Below, piece by piece: positions 31,276 through 41,492 of a stretch of DNA of 64,000 bases (positions are counted from its first letter, which is position 1; each line of letters starts with the position of its first letter). The stretch covers positions 534,254 to 598,253 of the forward strand of contig NW_003314349.1 in assembly GCF_000143415.4 (NCBI RefSeq). Reading direction: 5' to 3'. The notes beneath the pieces were generated by a model, which did not search any database, was not told the DNA's origin, and saw only the letters and a list, made by a program, of their open reading frames with translations. This DNA is from Selaginella moellendorffii. Taxonomy: Eukaryota; Streptophyta; Lycopodiopsida; Selaginellales; Selaginellaceae. Position numbers and translations under genes: made by a program.

Positions 31276-31849
31276 CAGATTTTAGGGTAATATCTCCCGT
31301 CCATAGGAAAAAGCAAAAGGCAAAAGGAGGAAGGAGCTTGGCGCGAAGCTTCAGATGCTTGCGGTTTCCAGTGAGTATGCCCAGAACGGGCATATGATAA
31401 CATTCACGGTGCTGGTTGTCTTCCAGGAACCAGGTTGAGGCATTGGTTGATCACTACGGTTTTGGGCATTACAAGGACGCGAAGGACGTGAAGAGGGGCT
31501 CTCGTTTGGCGCGAGCGAAGGCGGGCTATATCTGGCCGAGAAAAATGGCTGTGAACGCGAACAGTTTCTGGACTCTTTGCAACCGGCTTTGCTGCTTGCG
31601 CCAATCGCTAGCCATGGAAGAGCTTGACAGCTTTCTATAGCTGGTCATGTCTGTACTTTCCTCTTCTTAAAGCTTACGTATACTCATTTTACTTCAAGTA
31701 AACGAGAGCTTTGACTTACCATTGACTGACTGCTAAGAGCGTTGACCGGCAGGAAACGCATGGCTTTTCGTCAACCTTTACAAATCCCATGTAGTCGAGG
31801 GCCTGTTAGTTGATCGCGTTGACTTGTGCTCAAAGAGGCTGTTTACTTA

Positions 31850-33370
31850 CATGACCAGAGACATGATTGGTCCTCACTGTTTGGCCAGTCGTCTTAATGA
31901 TCGCATATGCGGCAATAGTCTGTTCGAAGTCATGAAGTTGAATGTGTGCTCAGGTTTCGTCCAATTTGCATAACAAGGTTCCATGTCCTTGGGCATCTAG
32001 GGAATACTCAAAACCAGGCTCTGAGGAGATGATCAAAGACTTTGCCAATGTGACAAACACTGGAGAAAATCTAGTTGGCAAGACGCGTATGCAGCAAGCA
32101 AAGTGTTCCAAGAGATGATGCTCCGGGAAGGTAGTTTCAAAGATTTCTACACCCTTCTCGACCTCGAGCTCGTTCACATGATGTAATCAAACGAAGCATC
32201 TTGCTATTTCGACCAAATGCCAAGACAGGGTATTTGCGCTGTTCAAAACAACATTTCTCTCTCTCATCTCAATGAGCACCCTCCACTCCTTCGCTTTATT
32301 CCGTAGGCTTTGATCATTGCCGTTGATGAGACAACGCTCTCGTCTTGTCCGGAGGTAAACACTCTTCAACATGATACTTGCGTCATATGCCCAACAAGGG
32401 CATAATGACATGGCAAAATCTCATTTCGATGCAACGCCACTTCATTACTTGATCACGTGGACAAGTCTGGCTGTTTCTTATGCGAACTCTGAGCTAGCGA
32501 GGAGATCTTTACCCAAATGCGAATGCACAACATCATTTGCTGCAATGCACTGCTGTCTGCATATGAAAACACTGAAAGATGCTTCAAGAAATGAAATTCA
32601 CGAGGTGTGCTATGAACACTGCAGGAGGAACGCAAGATGGATGGGGTACGAGCTGTCGCTACAATGCGATGATTAACTGAGTTGGTGAACTTCATCGTTA
32701 GAATGGCTTTCTGTAAGCGGCAAAAGATGTCTACAGTAGAATGCCACAGAGGGATTTGATAGTCTGGAACACCATGCTCGCCACATACACACAGCATGGA
32801 GATTTGGCACGGGCAGAAGAAGTTTTTGATGATATGCTAGAGGCAAACAGAACGTCCATGGTAACAGCATATGCTTGACTTGATAAGGATGCGACAGAAA
32901 TATTGAATTGGATGCCAGAATCGTGGAAAGGCATTCTGGCAGAAAACCTCGAAAGAGCTCGGGAATTTCAATGGAATGCCAGATCGAAACCTCATTGCCT
33001 GGAACACAATGCTAATAGCATACACGCAAAGATCACAGCTTCTCCTAGCCAGAGATTTGTGTCATCGAATGTATGCGGGAAGTAGAAGTCCTTTTTGATG
33101 CCAGAGCACGACCAACGTCTAAACTACTCCAGAGTGGTGTGATAACTTGGAGCACTGTGCATTGGAAATGTTTGATACGATGAAAACGTTAGATCTAAGT
33201 AGTGCTTTAGCTCTATGATGGTCTTGATCCAGACTATTGCCGCGTGATCGATGGTCTGAACCGTGCTGGGCATTTGGGTGCTGCTCAAAGATTTCATCCC
33301 AAGCATGGCTTTCGTGCCAAATGCCTTATGTTTTTCTTGGAAGGAATAACATCAGTGAAGGGGTAGAAGG
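31850..33370 (+). pseudogene. PPR gene remnant
   Basis: Scattered plus-strand frames carry PPR motifs in order: AASKVFQEMMLREGSFKDFY near 32090, MILASYAQQGHNDMAKSHFD at 32371, RMPQRDLIVWNTMLATYTQH near 32741, MPDRNLIAWNTMLIAYTQ near 32975 and an E-like CRVIDGLNRAGHLGAAQRF near 33240. Multiple stops and shifts lie between them. The order suggests one decayed PLS-type gene. Confidence 0.7.
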
Positions 33371-33469
33371 AGTGATGAATCTTTTAGCTGCTTATGTGTT
33401 GTTTAATCGAAGGCTTTGCCTCAATCACAATAGTACGTGCATGGGTTATTGAAAGAGTCGAGCTCGCAG

Positions 33470-33720
33470 GACAAGCTCGGACGCAAGAGCAAAGCTTCCA
33501 TCGTCCTCCAACGCGTCGCGAAAAGGCTTCCTCCATCCATATCCTCGGCGTGGCTGTGCCGGCTATGAACCGAGACAAGCCCATCACGCTCATTCTCCTC
33601 GTCTCCCCCGCTGCTAAGTCGGCTTTCTCCATCACCCATCTCCTGAGATCTCTCTTCTAATAGGCAACTTCTCTGCTTGACAGGAACTTCTTCCTTGCCT
33701 CGTCGTCAGATCCTTGGACT
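33470..33720 (-). pseudogene. Crinkler-type NTPase C-terminal fragment
   Basis: The minus strand reads EARKKFLSSREVAY followed by a stop, then MVEKADLAAGE and LSRFIAGTATP, aligning with FLLSREVAQQKRDLQ and LSELIAGTAT of the intact NTPase. It is flanked by the ORANGE duplication on one side and a PPR relic on the other. Confidence 0.7.
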
Positions 33721-35415
33721 TGCCACCGCTTCCTGCACCAAAACATTAAGAAATGAAACAAGCAAGCAAGGCATACAGTCGGCATTTCCCAGCTTTCGAG
33801 ATTATTTTCATACTCTCGATCGCCAAGTGTGGCGGGTGGAAAGACACACGTAACCCCACCCTCACCTGGTGACAGAGAGCAAGTCAAAAGCATTAGTCGC
33901 TGTTTTCGCTAAGATCAATGGCTAGGGGAATTTTTTAAGACGAAAAGGAATACGCACTCACTCACTCATCAGTCGAAAGGATCGATTCGACGGTCGTGTT
34001 CAGTAGCAAGTGCCATTCCTGTGCATAAACAAGTAGGACACATCACCTGCAAAATAGAAAAATGACAGAGAAACGATCAGAAAAAGAAAGGAGACATCAG
34101 AAAAGAAAAATAAAGCGTAGCTAGACGCAGGAGGAAGAAACTTCTACCTTCGTCACGCCAAAGCAGTTTGGACATCTCTTACGTTCCATGGATTTCGAAC
34201 TCGCTACATCTCCAGCGGCTGAGCATAGAGCGCACGACAGATAGCCTTGAAACATTGAAAAGCATTGTAGCAATGAAAACCATGAGCTGATTGATTGCCA
34301 TACCAGTTCCATGACAATACTTGCACCTCTGCTTATCCTGCTGCCGGATGTTATTAGCTTCCACCACCATCAGAGACGATATGACTCCGACAGCCCCACC
34401 CGAAAACGAAGCAACGATTGGATCGACCTGACTATAAAAATCCCAAAGACCACATCAAGCAGCAGCAACAAACCTCCAGTGTCACAAACCTTAGCTGCTC
34501 GGGTAAATGCATCTTGTGAATGAAATCGGTATAGGTGGTAAATCCAATCCCAAGTCGGAGCTCCAGCTTTGGAAAGGAAAACAAGATCTTAACTCTACAC
34601 AGTATTGAATTTTAGTGCTTACAACAGGAGCTAGAAGGCCACCGAAAAGGATGACTCCACCGCAAAAGGCAAAGCAAGTTGCATAGTATAACTTCAACGT
34701 CGTGTATGTCTGCCATAGCCAAGCCATTGCTGAGAGGAAATAGAAAAACATAAGAAAGTGTTTGTTTACCAAAGGTGGAAGAAATGGAAACAACGATGAA
34801 TACTCTGGCAGATCGTTCTCCTCGTCCTCCTCTTCCAGGCCTAGCTCGGCGCCTTTCAATCGCTGCTGGATCCTCAGTCTTCTAACCTGGAAGGAACGTC
34901 GAATGGAAAAAAAGGAGCGATCGATCGATGACACACAAGAGCCATTCTGGAAATACCTCCTCCATGAGCAAGAAGATTTTGTTGCGGCGGCTTTTCACGT
35001 TGTCCCTGAGCTCCTCGAACTGCATTTTCGCGAGATCGACGACGGTGTCTCGGCTCTCGATGATGCAAAACCCGTTGTTCGAGGAGGAAGAATCATCCGT
35101 GAGCGTCGCCCTTACACTGCGGTTGAGCGGCCTTGACCTCGAAATCCACAAAACCGGACGCTCCAGACTCGAGCATCTGGAATTTCTTGCCCAAGAACCA
35201 CCGAAGCTGCTTACTGCGGGAGAATGCGGGGCCGACATCGATGAAAACATCTCTCCAGCCTCGCATTCCTCTCTAGACGCACCTAGAATCCCTCGGGACG
35301 AGCCAAATTTCTGGCGAGAGAACAAACCCTGATTATCAGCTCGTCTTCCATTTTGGCTGTAGCGACGAGAGAACACACTAGCGGCATATGCTCTTAGGCA
35401 TATTCCGTCAAAGTG
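33717..35415. repeat. Segmental duplication copy B (partner 26120-27810)
   Basis: This copy carries the intact ORANGE gene. The right border is the catattccgtcaaagt word at 35399-35414, after which the SEC13 leader begins. The left border is near cttgccaccgct at 33718. Confidence 0.9.
33969..35250 (-). CDS. OR: ORANGE (DnaJ-like zinc-finger plastid protein), intact copy
   Basis: Seven exons on the minus strand, 34957-35250, 34770-34886, 34623-34709, 34490-34566, 34304-34431, 34148-34245 and 33969-34046, encode 292 aa. The order is a Ser/Arg-rich N terminus (plastid transit peptide), NGFCIIESRDTVVDLAKMQF, RRNKIFLLMEEVRRLRIQQR, two membrane segments (YYATCFAFCGGVILFGGLLA and VASFSGGAVGVISSLMVV), and a Cys-rich domain with CKYCHGTG, CALCSAAG, CPNCFGVT and CPTCLCTG. 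The end, HDRRIDPFD, matches the family. OR holds phytoene synthase in an active form and promotes chromoplast/carotenoid storage. The start may be 35250 or an in-frame Met four codons on. It is transcribed divergently from SEC13 across 205 bp. Confidence 0.92.
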
Positions 35416-35455
35416 GCACGCTCGAGCTAGGGTTTCGAGCTCGGGAGTTGGGGCT
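35251..35455. promoter_or_regulatory. Shared ORANGE/SEC13 promoter region
   Basis: Only 205 bp separate the two divergent start codons. The ORANGE-proximal ~165 bp are part of the duplicated block; the SEC13-proximal ~40 bp are unique and contain a telo-box-like ctagggtttcg at 35428. Confidence 0.55.
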
Positions 35456-36421
35456 ATGGCGGCAGCGATGGCGGCAGTGAATGCGTCCCCAGTCCCTTCG
35501 GGAGACAAGTTGCCGTCGTCCCACAGCATCGAATCTGGCCACACCGACATTGTCCACGACGCGCAGATGGATTACTACGGCAAGCGCCTGGCGACGTGCT
35601 CATCGGATCGATCCGTCAGGGTTTTCTCCGTGCCGCAGGGATCCCAAGGTGAGCACTTGCTGGCGACGCTGAGCGGGCACGACGGCCCGGTGTGGCAGAT
35701 CTGCTGGGGCCATCCAAAGTTTGGATCCATCCTCGCCTCGTGCTCCTACGATGCCAAGGTGATCATCTGGAAAGAGGGCGCCGAGAACCAGTGGATCCAG
35801 GCACACGTCTTCAAGGAGCACGAAGCGTCGGTGAATAGCATCGCCTGGGCGCCCCACGAATTCGGCCTCTGCTTGGCTTGCGGCTCCTCGGATGGAACGA
35901 TCTCGGTGCTCACGAACAAGCCGGATGGATCCTGGGACAGGGTGAAGATCCAGCAAGCCCATCCGGTGGGCGTCACCTCGGTGTCCTGGGCTCCCTCGGC
36001 GTCGCCCGGATCTCTCCTGGGCGATGGCCGCGCGGGCTTGATCCAGAAGCTCGTCTCCGGGGGATGTGACAACACCGTCAAGGTGTGGAAATTCGCGGAT
36101 GGGCACTGGAAGATGGATTGCTTCCCGCCGCTCTCGATGCACAGCGACTGGGTGAGAGACGTCGCCTGGGCTCCAAATCTGGGGCTCCCCAAGAACACCA
36201 TCGCCAGCGCTTCCCAGGATGGAACTGTGGTGATTTGGACGCAGGGGCGCGAGGGCGATCAGTGGCAAGGGCAGCTCCTCCACGATTTTAAATCGCCGGT
36301 GTGGCGAGCGAGCTGGTCTCTCACTGGGAATATCTTGGCAGTGGCCGATGCTACCAACAGTGTGACGCTCTGGAAGGAGGCCGTGGATGGGGAGTGGAGT
36401 CAAGTAAATACCATCCAGTGA
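35456..36421 (+). CDS. SEC13: SEC13 (COPII coat and nuclear-pore WD40 protein)
   Basis: Intronless, 321 aa. Six WD40 repeats are visible: HTDIVHDAQMDYYGKRLATC near residue 30, SGHDGPVWQICWGHPKFG, KEHEASVNSIAWAPHEFGLC, HPVGVTSVSWAPS, MHSDWVRDVAWAPNLGLP and FKSPVWRASWSLTGNILAVA. The alanine-rich start and the overall length fit plant SEC13. It pairs with SEC31 in the outer COPII coat at ER exit sites and with Nup84/107-complex proteins at nuclear pores. The absence of introns contrasts with the multi-exon neighbours. Confidence 0.95.
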   Translation: MAAAMAAVNASPVPSGDKLPSSHSIESGHTDIVHDAQMDYYGKRLATCSSDRSVRVFSVPQGSQGEHLLATLSGHDGPVWQICWGHPKFGSILASCSYDAKVIIWKEGAENQWIQAHVFKEHEASVNSIAWAPHEFGLCLACGSSDGTISVLTNKPDGSWDRVKIQQAHPVGVTSVSWAPSASPGSLLGDGRAGLIQKLVSGGCDNTVKVWKFADGHWKMDCFPPLSMHSDWVRDVAWAPNLGLPKNTIASASQDGTVVIWTQGREGDQWQGQLLHDFKSPVWRASWSLTGNILAVADATNSVTLWKEAVDGEWSQVNTIQ

Positions 36422-36551
36422 AAGTTACCGTGGTAAAAAGTTTTCTCTCCTGTGACCATTTGTTCTATGTTTATTTTTTTACAAAGTTAAAAAGCATGAA
36501 CCCTAAAATGCTCAAGAGCCCTAGAAATATTTCGATTCTTGGAGGGGTTTG

Positions 36552-39007
36552 ATGGCGATCGATCTGGTGAAGGCGGGCCAGCAGTGCCTTGGCGAGGTAG
36601 AATCGATCGCGGTTTGGATCTTGTTGTGATGGATTTGTCCAGGAAGCCGAGAATTTGCAAGGCGCCTTGGTGTATCTGGACGATGGAGCGCTGGAAGCGT
36701 TCCATTTTCTAGGCGGGCTTCCATTCTTGCTGCAGCTGGGAGCGCGGGGTGTGTGTCAGCTGGAGAATGCGTCGGCCTGCGACGAGGTATGGTGAAATTC
36801 TATGCGTGATCACTGAAAATGCTGTGATCTTAGACAGTTGTGTGGAATGGAGTTGTGGAGGAGCTCTCGAGGATTGTGATCGTCACGTCGCAGCTGCTGA
36901 GCGATTCCCATTGCTATGTTTTGCGCTGCATTCGTACTCATGCGAAGATCCATCATTTCGTTATACTCTCTTCGATCTCACAGGTAAAGTTCTTCTCATC
37001 TTTCTCTTCTTCGAGTGTTCCTTATAAGTCCGTCCCTCGCAGGATGCTCACTCGAACTGTGGAGATACTCCGCTGGGAACCGATGCTTTCACCGAGTACA
37101 AAGACCTCCTGCTCCAAGATGTTCTCAAAGCTCTCACTCCCGACGAGAGGCTTGAGAATTCAAGCGGTCCTTCTGTTACTGTGAAGCACTTGCCGATGCT
37201 GTGCTGCGCAGTAACTCCGAGAGTGTTCGTGTTTCCTTCCTCCGCAGCGTTTGCCACGGCTCCTCTCAGTTCCAAAAGAGAGGTTTCGTTTCTAAGTCCC
37301 GGACTACCAGCTTACGACAATGGTTTGGCTTGGGACGAGGATGAGCTCCCTCCTGCCGGAGCTACACTTCACGCGCATTTTCTCCATGATCTCGCTGGAC
37401 AGGTACTTCAAGGCTCTTCTCTTCAGTTTTCTCTTGTGAACTTTTCTTTCTTTTGCAGCTCGATCTGAAGTTCGACATCTTCAGCTTGGGTCCACTGGCA
37501 CATCTGGTTGGCAAGCAGCTGACGGAGATCTCTGGTGATGGCTTCGGACGAGCTAAAAAGACTGCTGGCCTTCTGCTGTTGGACCGTTCTCTCGATCTTA
37601 TAACACCCGCCAGCCATGGAGATTCGTTGGTTGACAAGATCTATTCGTTTCTTCCCCGTCAGACACACCAAGAAAGCACTGCTTCCGTCAAAAGGCCATC
37701 AATGGACGTTCGAATACCGACATTAGAGGAAGAAAAGTCCTTCGTCCTTGAAACCGGTGACGAGACAACTTATGAAATTGCTGGTTCACTTTGCACAGCG
37801 TGGGACTTCCAGGGAGTGAATCGACTGGACATACTATTCGAGAAGAGAGCAAAGGACGGTGCTCTACTCGTCAGAAACTGGATCCAGGATATCTTAAGGC
37901 AGGAACATGAAGTGTCGGGAAAATCGCGTTTGGTTACGAACTCCAAGGAGCTTTTCTCGTTGGCTACCACCTTGCTCAACAGTTCAGCTGGTTTGAAACA
38001 AGCGGGGCTTGTTCAACTGGGAAAGGCTGCTGCGGAAGTAACCACGGCAGCACGAGTTACACAGTGGGAGGCATTTGCAAGTGCTGAGAGGGTACTCGGT
38101 ATCAGTGCTGCAGATGGGATTGAAACTCTTGCTTCTCAGCTCGGAGATCTAATCAGGCAAAGTACCTCGGATCACAGCGTGCTATCTCTGAGGGACGCCT
38201 TGACCATACTCATTGTGGGATACGCGCTCGCTGGAGAATATAGTACGAAGGAAGGTGGTCCATTCTCTTGGGAGGAGGAACGTAGCTTAAAGGAAGCAGT
38301 AACGGATGCGATTCTCAAAGGTCCAGCGGAACCGTCGCTGGACTTCTTGAAAGGCTTGGAGAATGCACTTGAAATGCACTGGGAAAAGGAAAAGACCAAG
38401 GCTCAAAATCAGATTTCCAGTCCCGATGACTGGTCTGAAGATCAATGGGAGAGTTGGGAAGACAACGATCAGCAAGAGTATTCACAGATGCAGCTGAAGC
38501 TGGAGTTAAACGACAGGATCCAGGAACTATTCAATGCTCTACACAGAGTTGCTGCAGCGAGAACGCATTATCCACTGAGGGAGACACGCCTCCTTGGAAC
38601 TCATCGGGGAGTAATCAACGAGCTTCTGTCGCTGGTATTGTCAAACAGTGACATCCCCGGATTGAAACACCACTCCTCCACAGTCGGACGCTTTCTCAAA
38701 AGTGGACTGGGAAGGTTCGGCCTTGGACAGGTAGCAATGACTTACAGTCTTGAAAGCGTTCTAACATTCTCTTTTCAGGCAAAACACAAGCTTTCCGACC
38801 ACAAAGTTCTACTTGTTTTTGTAATCGGGGGCTTCAACGCCGTCGAGGTATCATCGGAGTAGAATCGTTGCAAGAAATGATATTGTTTTCCAGGTGCGGG
38901 AGGCGAGAGCCTTGCAGGGAGATTTCGATGAATTGTTGATGGGAGGAACCACACTTCTTACACCCAACGCCATGTTCGACCTTTTGCTGGGATCCTGTCA
39001 TCTCTAA
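36552..39007 (+). CDS. MIP3: MIP3-like Sec1/Munc18-family protein (SCFD2 type)
   Basis: Seven exons, 36552-36596, 36643-36786, 36834-36983, 37043-37402, 37459-38730, 38779-38847 and 38894-39007, encode 717 aa; all introns are 45-60 bp and GT-AG. Sec1-like features include the N-terminal ALVYLDDGALEAFHFLGGLP, an AGLLLLDRSLDLITPASHGD segment (domain 2), a long acidic-rich stretch with WSEDQWESWEDNDQQEY, and the C-terminal VLLVFVIGGFNAVEVREA. Arabidopsis MIP3 is part of the MAG2/Dsl1-type tethering complex receiving Golgi-to-ER vesicles. The protein is somewhat shorter than I recall for Arabidopsis. SEC13 lies 130 bp upstream on the same strand. Confidence 0.85.
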
Positions 39008-39095
39008 CTCCAGGTGAAAGAATAGTTTTGTGAAGTCCCAAGGTTGCTGAAAAAAAAGGAATCTTTTTCTTGTTTTGATAGGGTTGAGCCTGAAG

Positions 39096-40066
39096 ATGTT
39101 AGCGTCTCATCAAGCCTCCGGCCTCGCTTTCTCCAAAGGTACACACAGGCCGCTTTTTCTTGAAGCTCCAGGCAAATGGGCGAAGCTCAATTGCGCCGGG
39201 AAACAAAATTCCAGGAGGCCGGTTCTATCAACTAGCAAAGATCTTTCGGAAACAACCGAGACGAAAACTGTGGGTCTAGTAGTTGGCACCGATGTGGCTA
39301 GAACATTTCCAGAGAGCTCCTCATCATGGAGAATGACTGAACAGCACTTGGTATTTCTCGGCATCATGGCATCCGTGGTCAGTTCTCTTTCTTTCCTTCT
39401 TTTCCTTTCCTGACCTTGGATTTTGTAGATAATGGCCGCTCTCTGCGGCATTATCTTAGCCGCCATACCGACGCTACTGGTGAGAATCATCACCTAGTCT
39501 TCGTTTTGTCTGTTTTGCTCACGTTGTTCTCAATCACTACTCAGGCAATCAAGAAAGCAGCTGAAGCCATGGAAAAACTTGCAAAAACGACTCGCGAAGA
39601 GCTTCCGGGAACTATGGCTGCCGTGAGACTGTCGGGCATGGAGATTAGCGATCTCACCATGGAACTCAGCGACCTCGGGTAAGCAGTTTAAATTCACCAT
39701 ATCCATCTCCGAAAACAAGCTTTTCTCTGTCTCCCTCTTCAGGCAAGAAATAACAGCCGGTGTAAGACGATCGACACAAGCAGTCCGAGCAGCCGAAGAT
39801 GGACTAAGACGAGCAAGCAGCTTAGCATCCGCAGGTAAAGAAACCATCCCTTCTTCTTCCTTTCATTCCAACTCGTTATGTGTGTAGCGATGTGGCAGGC
39901 ACAAACGCGAGCGGCAGTGCCAGTCCAAACCGTGGTCCAGCCATTGGTAGCCGAGAGAGCAAGGAACGTGAGACAGATGATCGCTCGAGCGAGGATGATC
40001 GTGAAGAATCTGGTAACTCTGGGCCAAATGTCTAGTTGGCTGGGAAGACACACCAGGAAGCACTGA
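39096..40066 (+). CDS. Conserved plastid membrane protein, DUF948-like
   Basis: Five exons, 39096-39377, 39429-39479, 39545-39678, 39743-39834 and 39888-40066, encode 245 aa. A Ser/Lys-rich N terminus looks like a plastid transit peptide. One membrane segment spans the first junctions (LVFLGIMASV plus IMAALCGIILAAIPTLL). A conserved helical region follows: KKAAEAMEKLAKTTREELPG, TMAAVRLSGMEISDLTMELS and DLGQEITAGVRRSTQAVRAA. This resembles an uncharacterised plant family with a DUF948-like coiled region. The start is the ATG at 39096; an upstream TTG-initiated extension is not plausible. The role is unknown. It lies only 88 bp after MIP3. Confidence 0.75.
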
Positions 40067-40260
40067 AAGAACAAGCCCAAGTTCTTCCTTCTTTGAAAGG
40101 ATCGTGAAGAGAAAGAAGAGATGGGAAGTTCTTCCTTGTTTTGACTCGATCGAGAAGAAAAAAAAGAGATGGAAAGTTCTTCCAAAGGATATGGGAAGCT
40201 CTTCCTTGTTTTGAAAGGATCGAGAAGAAGAGATGGGAAGCTTACAGGATGATCGCTGTG

Positions 40261-40653
40261 CTACTTCTTCTTCTTGAGAGCGTTGGAGTCTTTGATCCTC
40301 TGGCGATTGTCGAGCTTGACGAGGCGCTTGAGCTCCTGGAGCTTGAGCGACTTGAAATCCCTGCGCTTGAGATCGCTGAGCGGCGGCAGTGGCTTGTCCA
40401 GCGTCCACAGCCAGTCGGGATACTCGCTATCGGCATGGATGGGAGGATCGCTACCTTCCTTGAAGATGTTTGCGCCAAGCACCACATTGACCCTTTGCTC
40501 CATGGGAACCGTCGGCCCTGTGGGCGCCGATGGCCCTCCTCGCCCTTTCTTCTTGCCGCCACTGCCAGCCGCGGGGGCGGCGCGCAATCGAAATGCGCAT
40601 TGCAGTGCCCTGGATCGAGCTCCAGCGCCACCGATCGCCTGCGTCAAGACCAT
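40261..40653 (-). CDS. Mitochondrial ribosomal protein mL54
   Basis: Intronless, 130 aa. A basic, Ala-rich N terminus (mitochondrial presequence) is followed by the mL54/L37 domain: NVVLGANIFKEGSDPPIHAD, SEYPDWLWTLDKPLPPLSDL, KRRDFKSLKLQELKRLVKLD and a lysine tail. The YPDWLW-x-L core and RRDFKSLK block are hallmarks of this large-subunit protein. It would be imported and assembled into the mitoribosome. It is divergently transcribed from the TMEM208 gene, with 65 bp between start codons. 40067-40260 holds only purine-rich 3' flank with repeated aaggatcgagaagaa-like words. Confidence 0.9.
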   Translation of the reverse strand: MVLTQAIGGAGARSRALQCAFRLRAAPAAGSGGKKKGRGGPSAPTGPTVPMEQRVNVVLGANIFKEGSDPPIHADSEYPDWLWTLDKPLPPLSDLKRRDFKSLKLQELKRLVKLDNRQRIKDSNALKKKK

Positions 40654-40718
40654 CCTCTTCGAAGAACCCTAGATGCTCTGTTTTTAGGGTTCTTGCGATT
40701 AGGGTTTTGGGGGAAGGA
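40654..40718. promoter_or_regulatory. Bidirectional promoter with telo-box motifs (mL54/TMEM208)
   Basis: The 65-bp spacer contains tttttagggttc and gattagggtttt. AGGGTTT telo-boxes are typical of promoters of ribosomal-protein and translation-related genes in plants. Confidence 0.6.
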
Positions 40719-41492
40719 ATGGCGAACCAGGGCGCGAAGAAGCGCAAGGAGGAGAACGAGAAGCACATCCAGTGGCTGCGCAACCTCATCCTTGTCTCAA
40801 ATGTAAGCTAATCGATCCATCGATGCGCGAGTTTGATCTCTCTGGGGGGATTTCCAGGCCATTCACATTCTAGTGAGGATTTTGCTCCTTCGCTCGTCCG
40901 TGTCGTGGAGGCATTTCTTCCGGCTGCTGCTCTCCTCGGCCGCGTACAAGCTCTCGTATTCGCAGCTCCAGAAGATGGCCCAGCCTTCCTTTGACGAGCG
41001 CGGCGATCTCATCGATGGCGGCTTTGACATGTCCACTGGAGGACTTTGCAGGTTTTTTCTTGTTTGTTTCTTCTTCTTTCTTTCTACAATTTGGGATCAC
41101 CGATCCTTCCATTCTTCTTTCGTGATTTTGTCTCGCAGCTATCTTCACGATATCATCTACATCACGAGCTTTGTCCAGGTTTCCAGCGTTTTCTCCGATT
41201 ACTTTTGGTACCTCTACTGGGTGGTGAGAACTCTGTTTGATCTTTTCTTTCTTTCTTTTTCATGGTGGTCTTGTTTAGATCCCACTGTTTGCTCTCTACA
41301 AGCTGTGGCAGCTCGTTTTGTACCCATTTGTCTTCCAAAGCTCGCCACAGGTATTTGAGCTCCTTCTTTTTGCTTTCTTTTCTTGACGAAGGCGCTTTGA
41401 TTTCACAGGACGCTGGCGAGGATGAAAAGGCCAGAAAGAAGAAAGAGAAGAAAGCCAACAAAGTGAAATTCTCCCGGGTTAAAACCCGGTAG
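40719..41492 (+). CDS. TMEM208/SND2-like ER membrane protein
   Basis: Five exons, 40719-40802, 40858-41051, 41139-41223, 41279-41350 and 41409-41492, encode 172 aa, the usual family length. A charged N terminus (MANQGAKKRKEENEKHIQWL) leads into membrane segments AIHILVRILLLRSSVSWRHF, YLHDIIYITSFVQVSSVFSD, FWYLYWVIPLFALYKLWQLV, and a lysine-rich C-terminal tail (KARKKKEKKANKVKFSRVK). SND2/TMEM208 works in SRP-independent targeting of proteins to the ER membrane. Junctions are all GT-AG and frame-consistent. Confidence 0.92.

Noticed and set aside
35600..36403. 267-codon minus-strand frame
   Set aside because: Shadow of the GC-rich SEC13 coding sequence.
39075..39095. Extension of the DUF948-like protein
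   Set aside because: It starts at TTG and lies in the leader; the ATG at 39096 begins a good transit peptide.
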